In this document: positions 55,326 through 63,297 of the stretch, one piece after another
Numbering within the stretch: the stretch's first letter is position 1
How the letters are laid out: each line of letters opens with the position of its first letter
Assembly (NCBI GenBank): GCA_030603805.1
Contig: JAUVXD010000003.1
Location: 62,001-126,000 of the forward strand
DNA: 64,000 bases
DNA from: Acholeplasmataceae bacterium
Lineage (GTDB): Bacteria; Bacillota_I; Bacilli_A; Acholeplasmatales; Acholeplasmataceae
Direction of reading: 5' to 3'
Position numbers and translations under genes: made by a program
The notes under the pieces: model-generated
What the model was told of the DNA's origin: nothing
What the model saw: only the letters and a program-made list of their open reading frames with translations
The model's database searches: none

Positions 55326-56567
55326 ATGGACCAAATTAAGCGATTTGATTTAGATAAAAAACCTTTGAAGGAAAAGTTTTTTTTAACACCATTAGCTTAT
55401 TTGTTAAGCTTTCCCTCGGTTTGGAAACGAAAACTTAAAATTAATAAAGTGAGTATGAAAGGCTTAAAGCCCCCTTATATATTACTTTGTACACATCACG
55501 CTTTCATCGATTTTAAAGTCACAACCGCTGCCATTTTTCCAAATCGCGCGAATTATATTGTTGCAATCGATGGTTTTATTGGTCGAGAGTGGTTACTCAG
55601 AAATGTAGGTGGCATTTGTAAACGAAAATTTACCAATGACATAAAACTATTTAAACAAATCAAATATGCTTTAGAAGAACTTAAATATATCGTTGCCATA
55701 TATCCTGAAGCAAGATATTCACTGTGTGGAACAACAGCCATTTTGCCTGAATCACTTGGAAAAATGGTGAAGGTATTAAAGCATCCAGTTGTTGTCTTAA
55801 ATATGCATGGTGACTACTTAACGCAACCTGTATGGAATCTATCCATGAGAAGAGTACCACTTGCTGCAGATATGACACAAATCATCACCAAAGATGAAAT
55901 AAACTTTCTTTCTGTTGATGAAATCAATAGAAGAATCAATCAAGCATTCATCTATGATGAATATCAGTGGCAAAAAGACAATCAAATCAAGATTGATTTT
56001 AAACATCGTGCAAAAGGACTGCATCAAGTTTTATATCAATGTCCAAGTTGCAAGACTGAACATCAAATGAATTCTGATTTAGATAAAATTTGGTGTGATT
56101 CTTGCGGTAAAACCTATCATATGGACGTTTATGGAGAACTACACGCTGAACAAGGGGTTACTGAATTTAGTCATATTCCTGATTGGTATGAGTTTGAAAG
56201 AGCTTGGGTCAAAGATGAGATTTTGTCTGGAAAGTACTATTTTGAAGATGAAGTTTATATTGAAACTCTGCCCAATAGTCAAGGCTATATCCCGCTTGGA
56301 AATGGGAAACTCATTCATAACAATCAAGGATTTGTTCTTACAGGTGATGAACTTGGAAAACCTTTGAACTTAGTTAAGGAACCCTTATCTTTATATTCAC
56401 TTCATATCGAATATAATTATTTAGGGAAAAAAGGGGATTGTATTGATTTATCAACCTTAAATGATACCTATTATATCTACCCTTTAAACAAGAAAAACGT
56501 GGTTACAAAGCTTCATTTTGCAGTAGAAGAACTCTATAAAATCGAAAAAGGAAAAGTTAAGAATTAA
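55326..56567 (+). CDS. PlsC-type acyltransferase with zinc ribbon (paralogue of 45986-47134)
   Basis: 413 aa. Block I LCTHHAFIDFK (H-x4-D near residue 60), block III VAIYPEARYSLCG near 122, zinc-ribbon pair CPSC and CDSC near 240-262, then about 150 residues. The middle FLSVDEINRRINQAFIYDEYQ matches LSVDEINEKIKKALYHNAYDY in its paralogue, so the two arose by duplication. Starts 46 bases after the diguanylate cyclase gene and could be part of that operon. Acyl acceptor unknown. Confidence 0.75.
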   Translation: MDQIKRFDLDKKPLKEKFFLTPLAYLLSFPSVWKRKLKINKVSMKGLKPPYILLCTHHAFIDFKVTTAAIFPNRANYIVAIDGFIGREWLLRNVGGICKRKFTNDIKLFKQIKYALEELKYIVAIYPEARYSLCGTTAILPESLGKMVKVLKHPVVVLNMHGDYLTQPVWNLSMRRVPLAADMTQIITKDEINFLSVDEINRRINQAFIYDEYQWQKDNQIKIDFKHRAKGLHQVLYQCPSCKTEHQMNSDLDKIWCDSCGKTYHMDVYGELHAEQGVTEFSHIPDWYEFERAWVKDEILSGKYYFEDEVYIETLPNSQGYIPLGNGKLIHNNQGFVLTGDELGKPLNLVKEPLSLYSLHIEYNYLGKKGDCIDLSTLNDTYYIYPLNKKNVVTKLHFAVEELYKIEKGKVKN

Positions 56568-56581
56568 GCAATATTTTCATC

Positions 56582-56605
56582 AAGGGCACATGCCCTTTTC
56601 TTTTT
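56582..56605 (+). terminator. Rho-independent terminator
   Basis: Stem AAGGGCA / TGCCCTT with loop CA, then TTCTTTTT, 14 bases after the acyltransferase stop. A TATAAT at 56612-56617 just after it is the likely -10 of the next gene. Confidence 0.75.
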
Positions 56606-56632
56606 ACATGATATAATATTTAAGAGGTGTCT

Positions 56633-57928
56633 ATGGAAATTACTTGTTTAAAAATGAAAGATTTAACTGTTGCAATTGCAGATAACAATAAAGAGTATCG
56701 GTATGTATTACCTGGTGAGACTTTTAAGATTAAAGATGCTTCTCATACCAAAATTGAAGCTTCTGATATCATCAAGGCATCACCAGATCGAGTTAAGGTC
56801 ATTTGTCCTATTTTTTATGCTTGCGGGGGTTGTGACTATTTGCATATGAGCTATGATGCTCAACTCAAACTCAAAGAATCCCACGTTAAAAATCTTTATG
56901 AGCAAGAAAAATTAGGATCAACTTTTTTACCGATAATCAAAAATGAGGAACCTTTATATTATCGTCATAAAATTGTTGCAAGTGCAACAATACACAAACT
57001 TAAACTCAGATTAGGTTTATATCAAGAAGGCTCTAAAAAAGTTATTCCATTTACAAGATGTTTTATTCAGGATCAAGATGCAAATCAGGTTTTAGAGACA
57101 CTTGAAATTTTATTTAATACCTATAAAATTCCTGCATATGATATTGATTCAGGTAAAGGTATTGTTAAACATGTATTAATTCGAAAATCATATCACTATC
57201 AAAAGATGCTTGTAACCATAGTGACTCAAGGTCATTTATTACCGAATGCAAAAAAGATTGCACAAGATTTAATTAAAAAACATCATCAAGTTGAAACTGT
57301 CGTTCAAAATATACATAACAAGAAGACACATCTTGTACTTCTTGATGATGAAAAGGTTGTTTATGGCAAAGGATATATCGAAGACAAAATTGATGACATG
57401 ACATTTAGACTATCCTCTAAATCCTTTTTCCAAGTCAATCCAGTGCAGATGGTTAAACTCTATCAGGTTGCATTAGATCAAGCAAATATCAAAAAAACAG
57501 ATGTGGTACTAGATACTTATTCAGGGATTGGAACAATCTCACTTTTAGCTGCAAAACGTGCAAAACATGTGATTGCTATAGAAACCAATCAAGCATCACA
57601 TCTAGATGCTTTAAACAATAAGAGAGTCAATCAAGTGACAAATCTAACATGTATCCATGATGATGTATCATCATTTCTGAGACACTATCAAGAAAAAGTC
57701 GATGTTTTAATCATGGATCCAACGAGAGATGGCACATCTAAGGAGTTTTTGGATATAATCATAAAAGTTAAGCCCAAAAAGATCATCTATATATCATGTG
57801 AACCAAAAACACAAGTTCGAGATATTAAAACTTTAGCGAAAAATTATAAGGTTAACTTAGTTCAAGCAGTCGATATGTTTTCACAAACACAACATGTAGA
57901 GTCTATCACGTTGCTTTCATTAAAATAA
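56633..57928 (+). CDS. 23S rRNA (uracil-5)-methyltransferase, RlmCD/RumA type
   Basis: 431 aa. A short TRAM-like N-terminus, then [4Fe-4S] Cys in CPIFYACGGCDYLHM (about 62-72) with a fourth near FTRCF (143). SAM site VLDTYSGIGTISLLAAK near 299, DPTRDG near 362 and catalytic Cys in IYISCEPKTQVRD near 391. It methylates uridine C5 in 23S rRNA. ATG 56633 chosen over GTG 56627 since GAGGTG lies just upstream. Confidence 0.92.
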   Translation: MEITCLKMKDLTVAIADNNKEYRYVLPGETFKIKDASHTKIEASDIIKASPDRVKVICPIFYACGGCDYLHMSYDAQLKLKESHVKNLYEQEKLGSTFLPIIKNEEPLYYRHKIVASATIHKLKLRLGLYQEGSKKVIPFTRCFIQDQDANQVLETLEILFNTYKIPAYDIDSGKGIVKHVLIRKSYHYQKMLVTIVTQGHLLPNAKKIAQDLIKKHHQVETVVQNIHNKKTHLVLLDDEKVVYGKGYIEDKIDDMTFRLSSKSFFQVNPVQMVKLYQVALDQANIKKTDVVLDTYSGIGTISLLAAKRAKHVIAIETNQASHLDALNNKRVNQVTNLTCIHDDVSSFLRHYQEKVDVLIMDPTRDGTSKEFLDIIIKVKPKKIIYISCEPKTQVRDIKTLAKNYKVNLVQAVDMFSQTQHVESITLLSLK

Positions 57929-57992
57929 CACTTGTTATATACTTGACACATACTTGACAACACTCTATTTTTAACTCAAATTTATAAAAATC

Positions 57993-58033
57993 AGCCATCA
58001 GATGACCTTCATAGGTATCCGATGGCTTTTTTT
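57993..58033 (+). terminator. Large rho-independent terminator
   Basis: Outer stem AGCCATCAGAT / ATCCGATGGCT (one mismatch), inner stem ACCT / AGGT with loop TCAT, then seven T. It ends the methyltransferase transcript. Confidence 0.8.
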
Positions 58034-58200
58034 GTCTATATGTGCAAATTTCGTCCATTGTGGGAACATATTTTTTGTTAAAAAATGGCCTTTTTTGTCT
58101 GAATGGTTGTCTTACGCAACATATTTTTCTTGAAAAAGTACTTAAAAATTCAAGTATACAATAAAAAAAACGGCAAAAAATGTAACAATTGTATAAAGTG

Positions 58201-58229
58201 TTGCAAATGTAACATGTCAGTGCTATAAT
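58201..58229 (+). promoter_or_regulatory. Promoter of the ABC/HAD/DegV/TetR operon
   Basis: TTGCAA (58201-58206), 17-bp spacer, TATAAT (58224-58229) with TG one base before it. Three half-site-like words TGTAACA, TGTTGCA and TGTAACA lie at about 58180-58216 and could be TetR targets (inference). Confidence 0.65.
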
Positions 58230-58296
58230 TGAAATTAATGATATGACAACATCCAGTTGTGTTCAGATAATAATATGACGATAGGAGAATATGCTT

Positions 58297-59196
58297 ATGA
58301 TAGAAGTGAAAAATCTGACAAAAGATTTCGGATATAATCGGGGGGTTTTTGATATATCCTTTGAAGTTAAAGAGGGTGAAGTATTCGGTTTTCTTGGTCC
58401 CAATGGTGCGGGGAAAACCACGACAATAAGAATGCTCATGGGTTTTTCTCAACCCGATAAAGGAACTGTATCCATTAACAGCAATGATTGTTGGAAAGAT
58501 TACTCTTCGATATTGGGCGAAGTCGGTTATATTCCTGGTGAGGTTGCACTACCAGACGGACTGAGTGGACTTGAGTTCATCGATATGATGAAAAAAATGC
58601 GGCATGCAGAAGAGTCTAGGGTTACTTACTTACTGGATTTATTTGAATTGAATCCAAATCAGAGCATGAAAAAGATGTCCATAGGGGATAAGAGAAAGCT
58701 GGCAATTGTATCAGCCTTCATGTCGGATCCCAAAATTTTGATACTCGATGAACCAACCAGCGGCTTAGATCCTATCATGCAAAATAAATTTATCGAGTTA
58801 ATCAAAACCGAGAAGAAAAGAGGGAAAACAATCCTTCTTTCAACTCATATATTTGAGGAAGTGGATGCCTGTTGTGATCGATTGTCGATTATCAAGGAAG
58901 GTAAAATCATTTCAACGATTGAGACTGATATCATCAGAAATAACGAAAACAAAGTCTTTAAAATTGAGTTTTTGGAAGATAAAGGATATGAGCAATTTAT
59001 GAAATCGGATTTGAACATTATCTATAGCGATAAAACTAAAAAGAAGGTGAGAGTAGCAATCAACGATAAAGAGATAAATCGTTTGATTAAGGAAGTCTCT
59101 GACAATCAGGTGAAATATTTTTCAGAGTCACAATTTACGCTCGAAGACTATTTCCTAAATTACTATAAAGATAGCGAGGTTGAGTCATTCCTATGA
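58297..59196 (+). CDS. ABC-2-type exporter ATPase 1
   Basis: 299 aa. Walker A LGPNGAGKTTT, a non-standard signature MSIGDKRKLAIVSAF in place of LSGGQ, Walker B ILILDEPTSGLDP, switch His in LSTHIFEE. The C-terminal 80 residues form the usual extra domain of drug-export ATPases. ATG 58297 is spaced 9 from AGGAG; ATG 58291 only 3. It is a paralogue of the next gene and probably forms a heterodimer with it. Confidence 0.9.
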   Translation: MIEVKNLTKDFGYNRGVFDISFEVKEGEVFGFLGPNGAGKTTTIRMLMGFSQPDKGTVSINSNDCWKDYSSILGEVGYIPGEVALPDGLSGLEFIDMMKKMRHAEESRVTYLLDLFELNPNQSMKKMSIGDKRKLAIVSAFMSDPKILILDEPTSGLDPIMQNKFIELIKTEKKRGKTILLSTHIFEEVDACCDRLSIIKEGKIISTIETDIIRNNENKVFKIEFLEDKGYEQFMKSDLNIIYSDKTKKKVRVAINDKEINRLIKEVSDNQVKYFSESQFTLEDYFLNYYKDSEVESFL

Positions 59197-60092
59197 GCAT
59201 GATTGAAATTAGAAACCTGACAAAAGATTATGGATTATCACGAGGTATTTTCAACATCGATCTTGAAGTGAAAAAAGGTGAAATCTTTGGTTTTGTTGGA
59301 ACTAACGGAAGTGGTAAAACAACAACGATCAGAAACATGATGGGTTTTATCAGACCGGATAGCGGAAGTGTCTACATAATGGATCATGAGGTGAACTATG
59401 ACACAACTCAAATCATGAGACATATTGGATATGTGCCAGGCGAAATAGCTTTTCCCGACATAGGTGATGGGGATGCGTTCTTGAAGAGTCAAGCAGAAAT
59501 GATGGGATTAAAAACCATGGAATACGCCAAGTATTTAATCAATAAATTTAAGCTAGACACCACAGCAAATCTAAAGCATATGAGCAAAGGCATGAAGCAA
59601 AAAACGGCCATCGTACAAGCGTTTATGGCTGAACCGGATATTTTAATCCTGGATGAGCCTTCAACCGGACTTGATCCACTCATGCGAGAAACATTCGTAG
59701 ATGTATTGATGGAGGCAAGACAGAGAGGTGCTACCATATTTATGAGCAGTCATGTGTTTGAAGAGGTAGAAAAAACATGTGATCGTGTCGCACTTTTGCA
59801 TAACGGGAAAGTATTAGATATCGTGGATATGAAAAAGATTCGTCACAACGAAGTAAAGACATACAAAGTTGGATTTGAAGACGAAAGAGATTATCAAAAT
59901 TATGTGAATTTGAATCTCTACATAACGTCAAAAAATGATAAATATATGCAAGTAACCGTCGACATCAAAGACGCTCAAGTAAACGAATTTATGAAGGTAT
60001 TAGCGCAATTCAATTTAAAATATATCAAAGAAGTAAAATACACGCTCAAAAAGTATTTTTTAAAAAAAATAAGTGAGGACAACGAAAAATGA
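59193..60092 (+). CDS. ABC-2-type exporter ATPase 2
   Basis: 299 aa. Walker A VGTNGSGKTTT, signature HMSKGMKQKTAIVQAF, Walker B ILILDEPSTGLDP, switch His replaced in context MSSHVFEE (His kept). It follows ATPase 1 by ATGA and shares its order of motifs (MIEIRNLTKDYGLSRG versus MIEVKNLTKDFGYNRG), so the pair comes from a tandem duplication. Confidence 0.9.
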   Translation: MSMIEIRNLTKDYGLSRGIFNIDLEVKKGEIFGFVGTNGSGKTTTIRNMMGFIRPDSGSVYIMDHEVNYDTTQIMRHIGYVPGEIAFPDIGDGDAFLKSQAEMMGLKTMEYAKYLINKFKLDTTANLKHMSKGMKQKTAIVQAFMAEPDILILDEPSTGLDPLMRETFVDVLMEARQRGATIFMSSHVFEEVEKTCDRVALLHNGKVLDIVDMKKIRHNEVKTYKVGFEDERDYQNYVNLNLYITSKNDKYMQVTVDIKDAQVNEFMKVLAQFNLKYIKEVKYTLKKYFLKKISEDNEK

Positions 60093-60976
60093 TCAGTATA
60101 CCATTATTGAAACAATCCATCAAAGCGAATTGGGGTCTTTGGACAGCAACAACCCTGACATTGATTTTGCTTTACGTCGTTATCAAATTTGCTATGGGGT
60201 TAGTCACGGTTTCAGGTGATGCAGACCCAAACATATTGATCCCATATATCATCGCCTTAGAATCCGCAGGGCTGTCACTCGACGGACTCTTTACTGCGAT
60301 CGGTTTGAATCCTGACATCTTGACAGGCATTGCATCGATGGATTCAAATGTTCTGGTTAGCTCAATTTTTTATCCTGTTGTGTCGGTGCTGATGCCCTTG
60401 GTCTACACGGTTATAGTTGGGAATAAATTGTTTGCCAGTCAAATTGATCGAGGATCCATGGCGTTTGTTTTATCCACTTCGATCAAGCGATCCAAGATAG
60501 CGTTCACGCAAATGTTCTTTTTCATCATGTCTTTAGTAGCGATGTTTATCTTAACAACCATCGTGGATGTTATCTTAGCATTAACCATCGAAAATTCATT
60601 AGCGATTGACCACGTTCTGTTGCTCAACCTAGGTCTATTCATATTCACGGTTGCCATGGGATCGATTACGTTCATGTTTTCTGCGGTTTTCAACTATACG
60701 AAGCATTCGATCTCTTTAGGTGGAGGTGTAGCGTTAGTATTTTTCATATCTAAAATATTAGGGTTGTTTGGTTCTGATCTCTTCATGAACATGGGGATTG
60801 GTATCGAGCCCATGGGATACTTTAATAACATCACGATGATCACGCTGTTCAATACGACCTCAATCTTGGATGGGTCATCCACCTACATCATGCACTTTGC
60901 AATTCTGTTACTCATTTCAGCGATGTGCTTTACAGTAGGCACGCTTTGGTTTACAAAAAAAGATATTCCAGTTTAA
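60089..60976 (+). CDS. ABC-2-type permease
   Basis: 295 aa with about six hydrophobic helices (first LWTATTLTLILLYVVIKFA; others near 95, 140, 170, 210 and 270). An ABC-2 membrane component for two ATPases, most likely exporting a drug, peptide or lipid. Coupled by ATGA. Substrate not readable. Confidence 0.85.
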   Translation: MISIPLLKQSIKANWGLWTATTLTLILLYVVIKFAMGLVTVSGDADPNILIPYIIALESAGLSLDGLFTAIGLNPDILTGIASMDSNVLVSSIFYPVVSVLMPLVYTVIVGNKLFASQIDRGSMAFVLSTSIKRSKIAFTQMFFFIMSLVAMFILTTIVDVILALTIENSLAIDHVLLLNLGLFIFTVAMGSITFMFSAVFNYTKHSISLGGGVALVFFISKILGLFGSDLFMNMGIGIEPMGYFNNITMITLFNTTSILDGSSTYIMHFAILLLISAMCFTVGTLWFTKKDIPV

Positions 60977-61018
60977 GGATCGTGCATAGTAGGATATCAT
61001 GAAGGAGGGATGCAATCA

Positions 61019-61699
61019 GTGAAAAAAATAATTATCTTTGATTTGGATGGAACTTTGAGCAACAATGTCGATCAGTCTGAACTCATATATGAACGAATTT
61101 CAAAACGATACAAACTAAAACAACTATCCAAAGATGGAATTCGAGAATTAAAAACGAAGCCAGGTTTAAAGCGGTTGTTCGATTTAGGTGTTCCGATATA
61201 TAAATTGCCTAAATTGTACAGAGAATCGCGTGATATTGCATCTGAATTTGTCGATGATTGCACGATCATCTCAGGAATGAAAGAGCTCTTAGTGAACCTG
61301 AATGAAAGCAAGGTTAAATTAGCCATCGTTTCTTCAAATAGTGTTTCAAATATCAATAAAATATTATCAAATAATGATATCAACACATTCTCCTTCATTG
61401 AGGGGAAGGCTAGCATGAAAGGAAAAAAACGCAAGATTAAGAAACTGCTTCGAAAACATGGATATGATCCCGAGGACGCCATTTACGTCGGTGATGAAAT
61501 TCGAGATGTCTTGGCTTGCCGATCAATTCCCATCGAAGTGATCGCGGTGACATGGGGATTTGAGACGAAAAACGCTCTGGCAAACTCAAATCCCGATTAC
61601 ATTGTCGAGACGATTGAAGAATTATCCAGTTTGCTGATGAATAAAACTGGTGGTCATCGAATCATTAAGAATCGCAGTAGAAAGGTAGAGAAACCATGA
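61019..61699 (+). CDS. HAD-superfamily hydrolase (phosphatase)
   Basis: 226 aa. IIIFDLDGTLSNN (motif I), LAIVSSNSVSNINKIL (motif II), AIYVGDEIRDVLACR (motif IV) resemble phosphoglycolate-phosphatase-type HAD proteins. GTG 61019 preferred: AAGGAGG ends 10 bases before it, whereas ATG 61010 lies one base after it. ATGA overlap with degV. Role in the exporter operon unknown. Confidence 0.83.
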   Translation: MKKIIIFDLDGTLSNNVDQSELIYERISKRYKLKQLSKDGIRELKTKPGLKRLFDLGVPIYKLPKLYRESRDIASEFVDDCTIISGMKELLVNLNESKVKLAIVSSNSVSNINKILSNNDINTFSFIEGKASMKGKKRKIKKLLRKHGYDPEDAIYVGDEIRDVLACRSIPIEVIAVTWGFETKNALANSNPDYIVETIEELSSLLMNKTGGHRIIKNRSRKVEKP

Positions 61700-62574
61700 G
61701 AAAAAGAATCGTGATTGACACTTCAACAGGCGGATTAGATTATTATCCATTTGAACATGGCATTGAGATATTGCGTATTAAGATCAATATCAAAGGTCAA
61801 GAGTATGAGGACGGATTAACACTAAAGGCAGATCAATTTTATGATATGCTTAAAAACGATAAAGAACTATTACCAAAGACCAGCCAACCATCTGTTGGCG
61901 ATGTGATGAACATCTTTCAAAAATTCTTAGATGAAGGTGTTGAAGAGATTTTTGTAGTGACCATATCGGCTAAGATGAGCGGAACTTATAACTCATGCAT
62001 CATGGCTGCTAAGGAGTTCGAAGGGAAAATAAAGATTAAGGTCTTTGATACGAAGACGGTCTGCTTTTCGGAAGGTATTTTCGCTTTGGAAGCTAAAAAG
62101 ATGATCGACAAAGATTTTTCATTAGAAGAAATCGAAAACAAACTCAGTGACATGAGACATTTGAACACCATCTATTTTGCAGTAAACTCTTTAACCTATC
62201 TGGTTAAAAATGGACGCTTGAGCAATGCGAAGGGCTACATAGGCAAACTTTTAGATATCAAACCGGTGTTACAGGTGCAAGAATCTGGGGAAATCGTTTC
62301 AATTGGCAACAAACGAACCATCAAATCCGTCCTATCTTCAATCACATCGTTGGTCGAAGAATATGTCGATCATCGTCCATATCAGGCATATTTAATCTAT
62401 ACAGCGAACCCTAACCTGAAAGCTCATTTCGTTAGTATGATTAAAGAAAATCTCGGATTAGAAAACCTGTATGAATCACCGTCGACTCCGGTGGTTGGTG
62501 CACATGTCGGTCCTGACGTGATAGGCATTGGGATTTTTATTGGTGATCATTTAGAGGTAGGTAGGAAAAATTGA
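61696..62574 (+). CDS. DegV-family fatty-acid-binding protein
   Basis: 292 aa. IVIDTSTGGLDYYPFE at the N-terminus, LPKTSQPSVGDVMN, TISAKMSGTYNSC and the family VFDTKTVCFSEG. DegV/FakB proteins bind a fatty acid and may hand it to a fatty-acid kinase. TGATG junction with the TetR gene. Presence in an exporter operon hints at a lipid link (inference). Confidence 0.88.
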   Translation: MRKRIVIDTSTGGLDYYPFEHGIEILRIKINIKGQEYEDGLTLKADQFYDMLKNDKELLPKTSQPSVGDVMNIFQKFLDEGVEEIFVVTISAKMSGTYNSCIMAAKEFEGKIKIKVFDTKTVCFSEGIFALEAKKMIDKDFSLEEIENKLSDMRHLNTIYFAVNSLTYLVKNGRLSNAKGYIGKLLDIKPVLQVQESGEIVSIGNKRTIKSVLSSITSLVEEYVDHRPYQAYLIYTANPNLKAHFVSMIKENLGLENLYESPSTPVVGAHVGPDVIGIGIFIGDHLEVGRKN

Positions 62575-63110
62575 TGAAAGAAAACATACAGGTTACTAGA
62601 AGCAAAGAGTGGATATATAATGCACTCATGTTCTTACTTAAAAAAAATGCTTTTAGAAAGATATCTATTGATGATATTACAAAAGAAGCAGGTGTTGCAA
62701 GACCGACATTTTACCGCAACTTTGATTCGAAAGAAGATATATTGCTCGATCAAGGACGAAAAATATATGAATGTTTAATGTTGGATCTTGAAACGGACAT
62801 GAATAATGACAATCCAATTTTCCATTCGATTAAGAAAATGGTCATAGTTTTCAATGAGTATTCCGATTTATTCGAAGTACTCATCACCAACAGCCTAGAA
62901 TATCTTATCTTCCAGTCCTTTGAAGCTGAAATTTCAAAATTATTGAAAAAAGTATTTGAAATTGAAAAGGAAGATAAATATAAAGCACGGTTTTTTGAAG
63001 GTGCACTGTTTTCTGTTGTGGTTGAATGGATTAAAAATTCAAAGTCTGAATCCGTTGACGAAATGACTGAGATTATATATAATCTTGTCACATTTAATAA
63101 CACCTTGTAA
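62574..63110 (+). CDS. TetR-family transcriptional regulator
   Basis: 178 aa. HTH KNAFRKISIDDITKEAGVA then RPTFYRNFDSKEDIL (about 22-58) is a clear TetR_N domain; the C-terminal ligand domain is unassigned (DhaS-like length). ATG 62574 follows TAGGAAAAATTG. Last gene of the operon; likely autoregulates the promoter at 58201-58229. Confidence 0.87.
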   Translation: MKENIQVTRSKEWIYNALMFLLKKNAFRKISIDDITKEAGVARPTFYRNFDSKEDILLDQGRKIYECLMLDLETDMNNDNPIFHSIKKMVIVFNEYSDLFEVLITNSLEYLIFQSFEAEISKLLKKVFEIEKEDKYKARFFEGALFSVVVEWIKNSKSESVDEMTEIIYNLVTFNNTL

Positions 63111-63297
63111 TGAATTGACCAGTAGATCGACGGCGGATTATAGATCAATCGTACAATTTTTAGTGGGATCAGCACTAATATTTAATAGCTATACTGACTT
63201 CAATTATTGATTACTTCAATCCATTTTGATAAACAAACTCGCAAGAAGTTGTATAGATTTTGAGATGAAAACCTATTGTTTGTGAAAGGAAAAAAAT

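Larger units (their letters stand above)
57929..58296. other. 368-base noncoding region before the ABC operon
   Basis: Contains two TTGACA hexamers (57943-57948, 57954-57959) in repeated ACTTGACA with no fitting -10; a large terminator (57993-58033); a 16-base imperfect direct repeat ATGGC(T/C)TTTTTTGTCT (58022-58037 and 58085-58100); and the operon promoter at 58201-58229. No gene or known RNA seen. Confidence 0.6.

Noticed and set aside
57943-57959. Two TTGACA hexamers as a small-RNA promoter
   Set aside because: No -10 at 16-18 bases from either; the following hairpin is explained as the terminator of the upstream gene.
61072-61482. 136-codon open frame antisense to the HAD gene
   Set aside because: No ribosome site or domain; lies wholly within a well-supported gene. 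Likewise 62750-63175, 47696-48073, 51219-51557 and 1427-1711.
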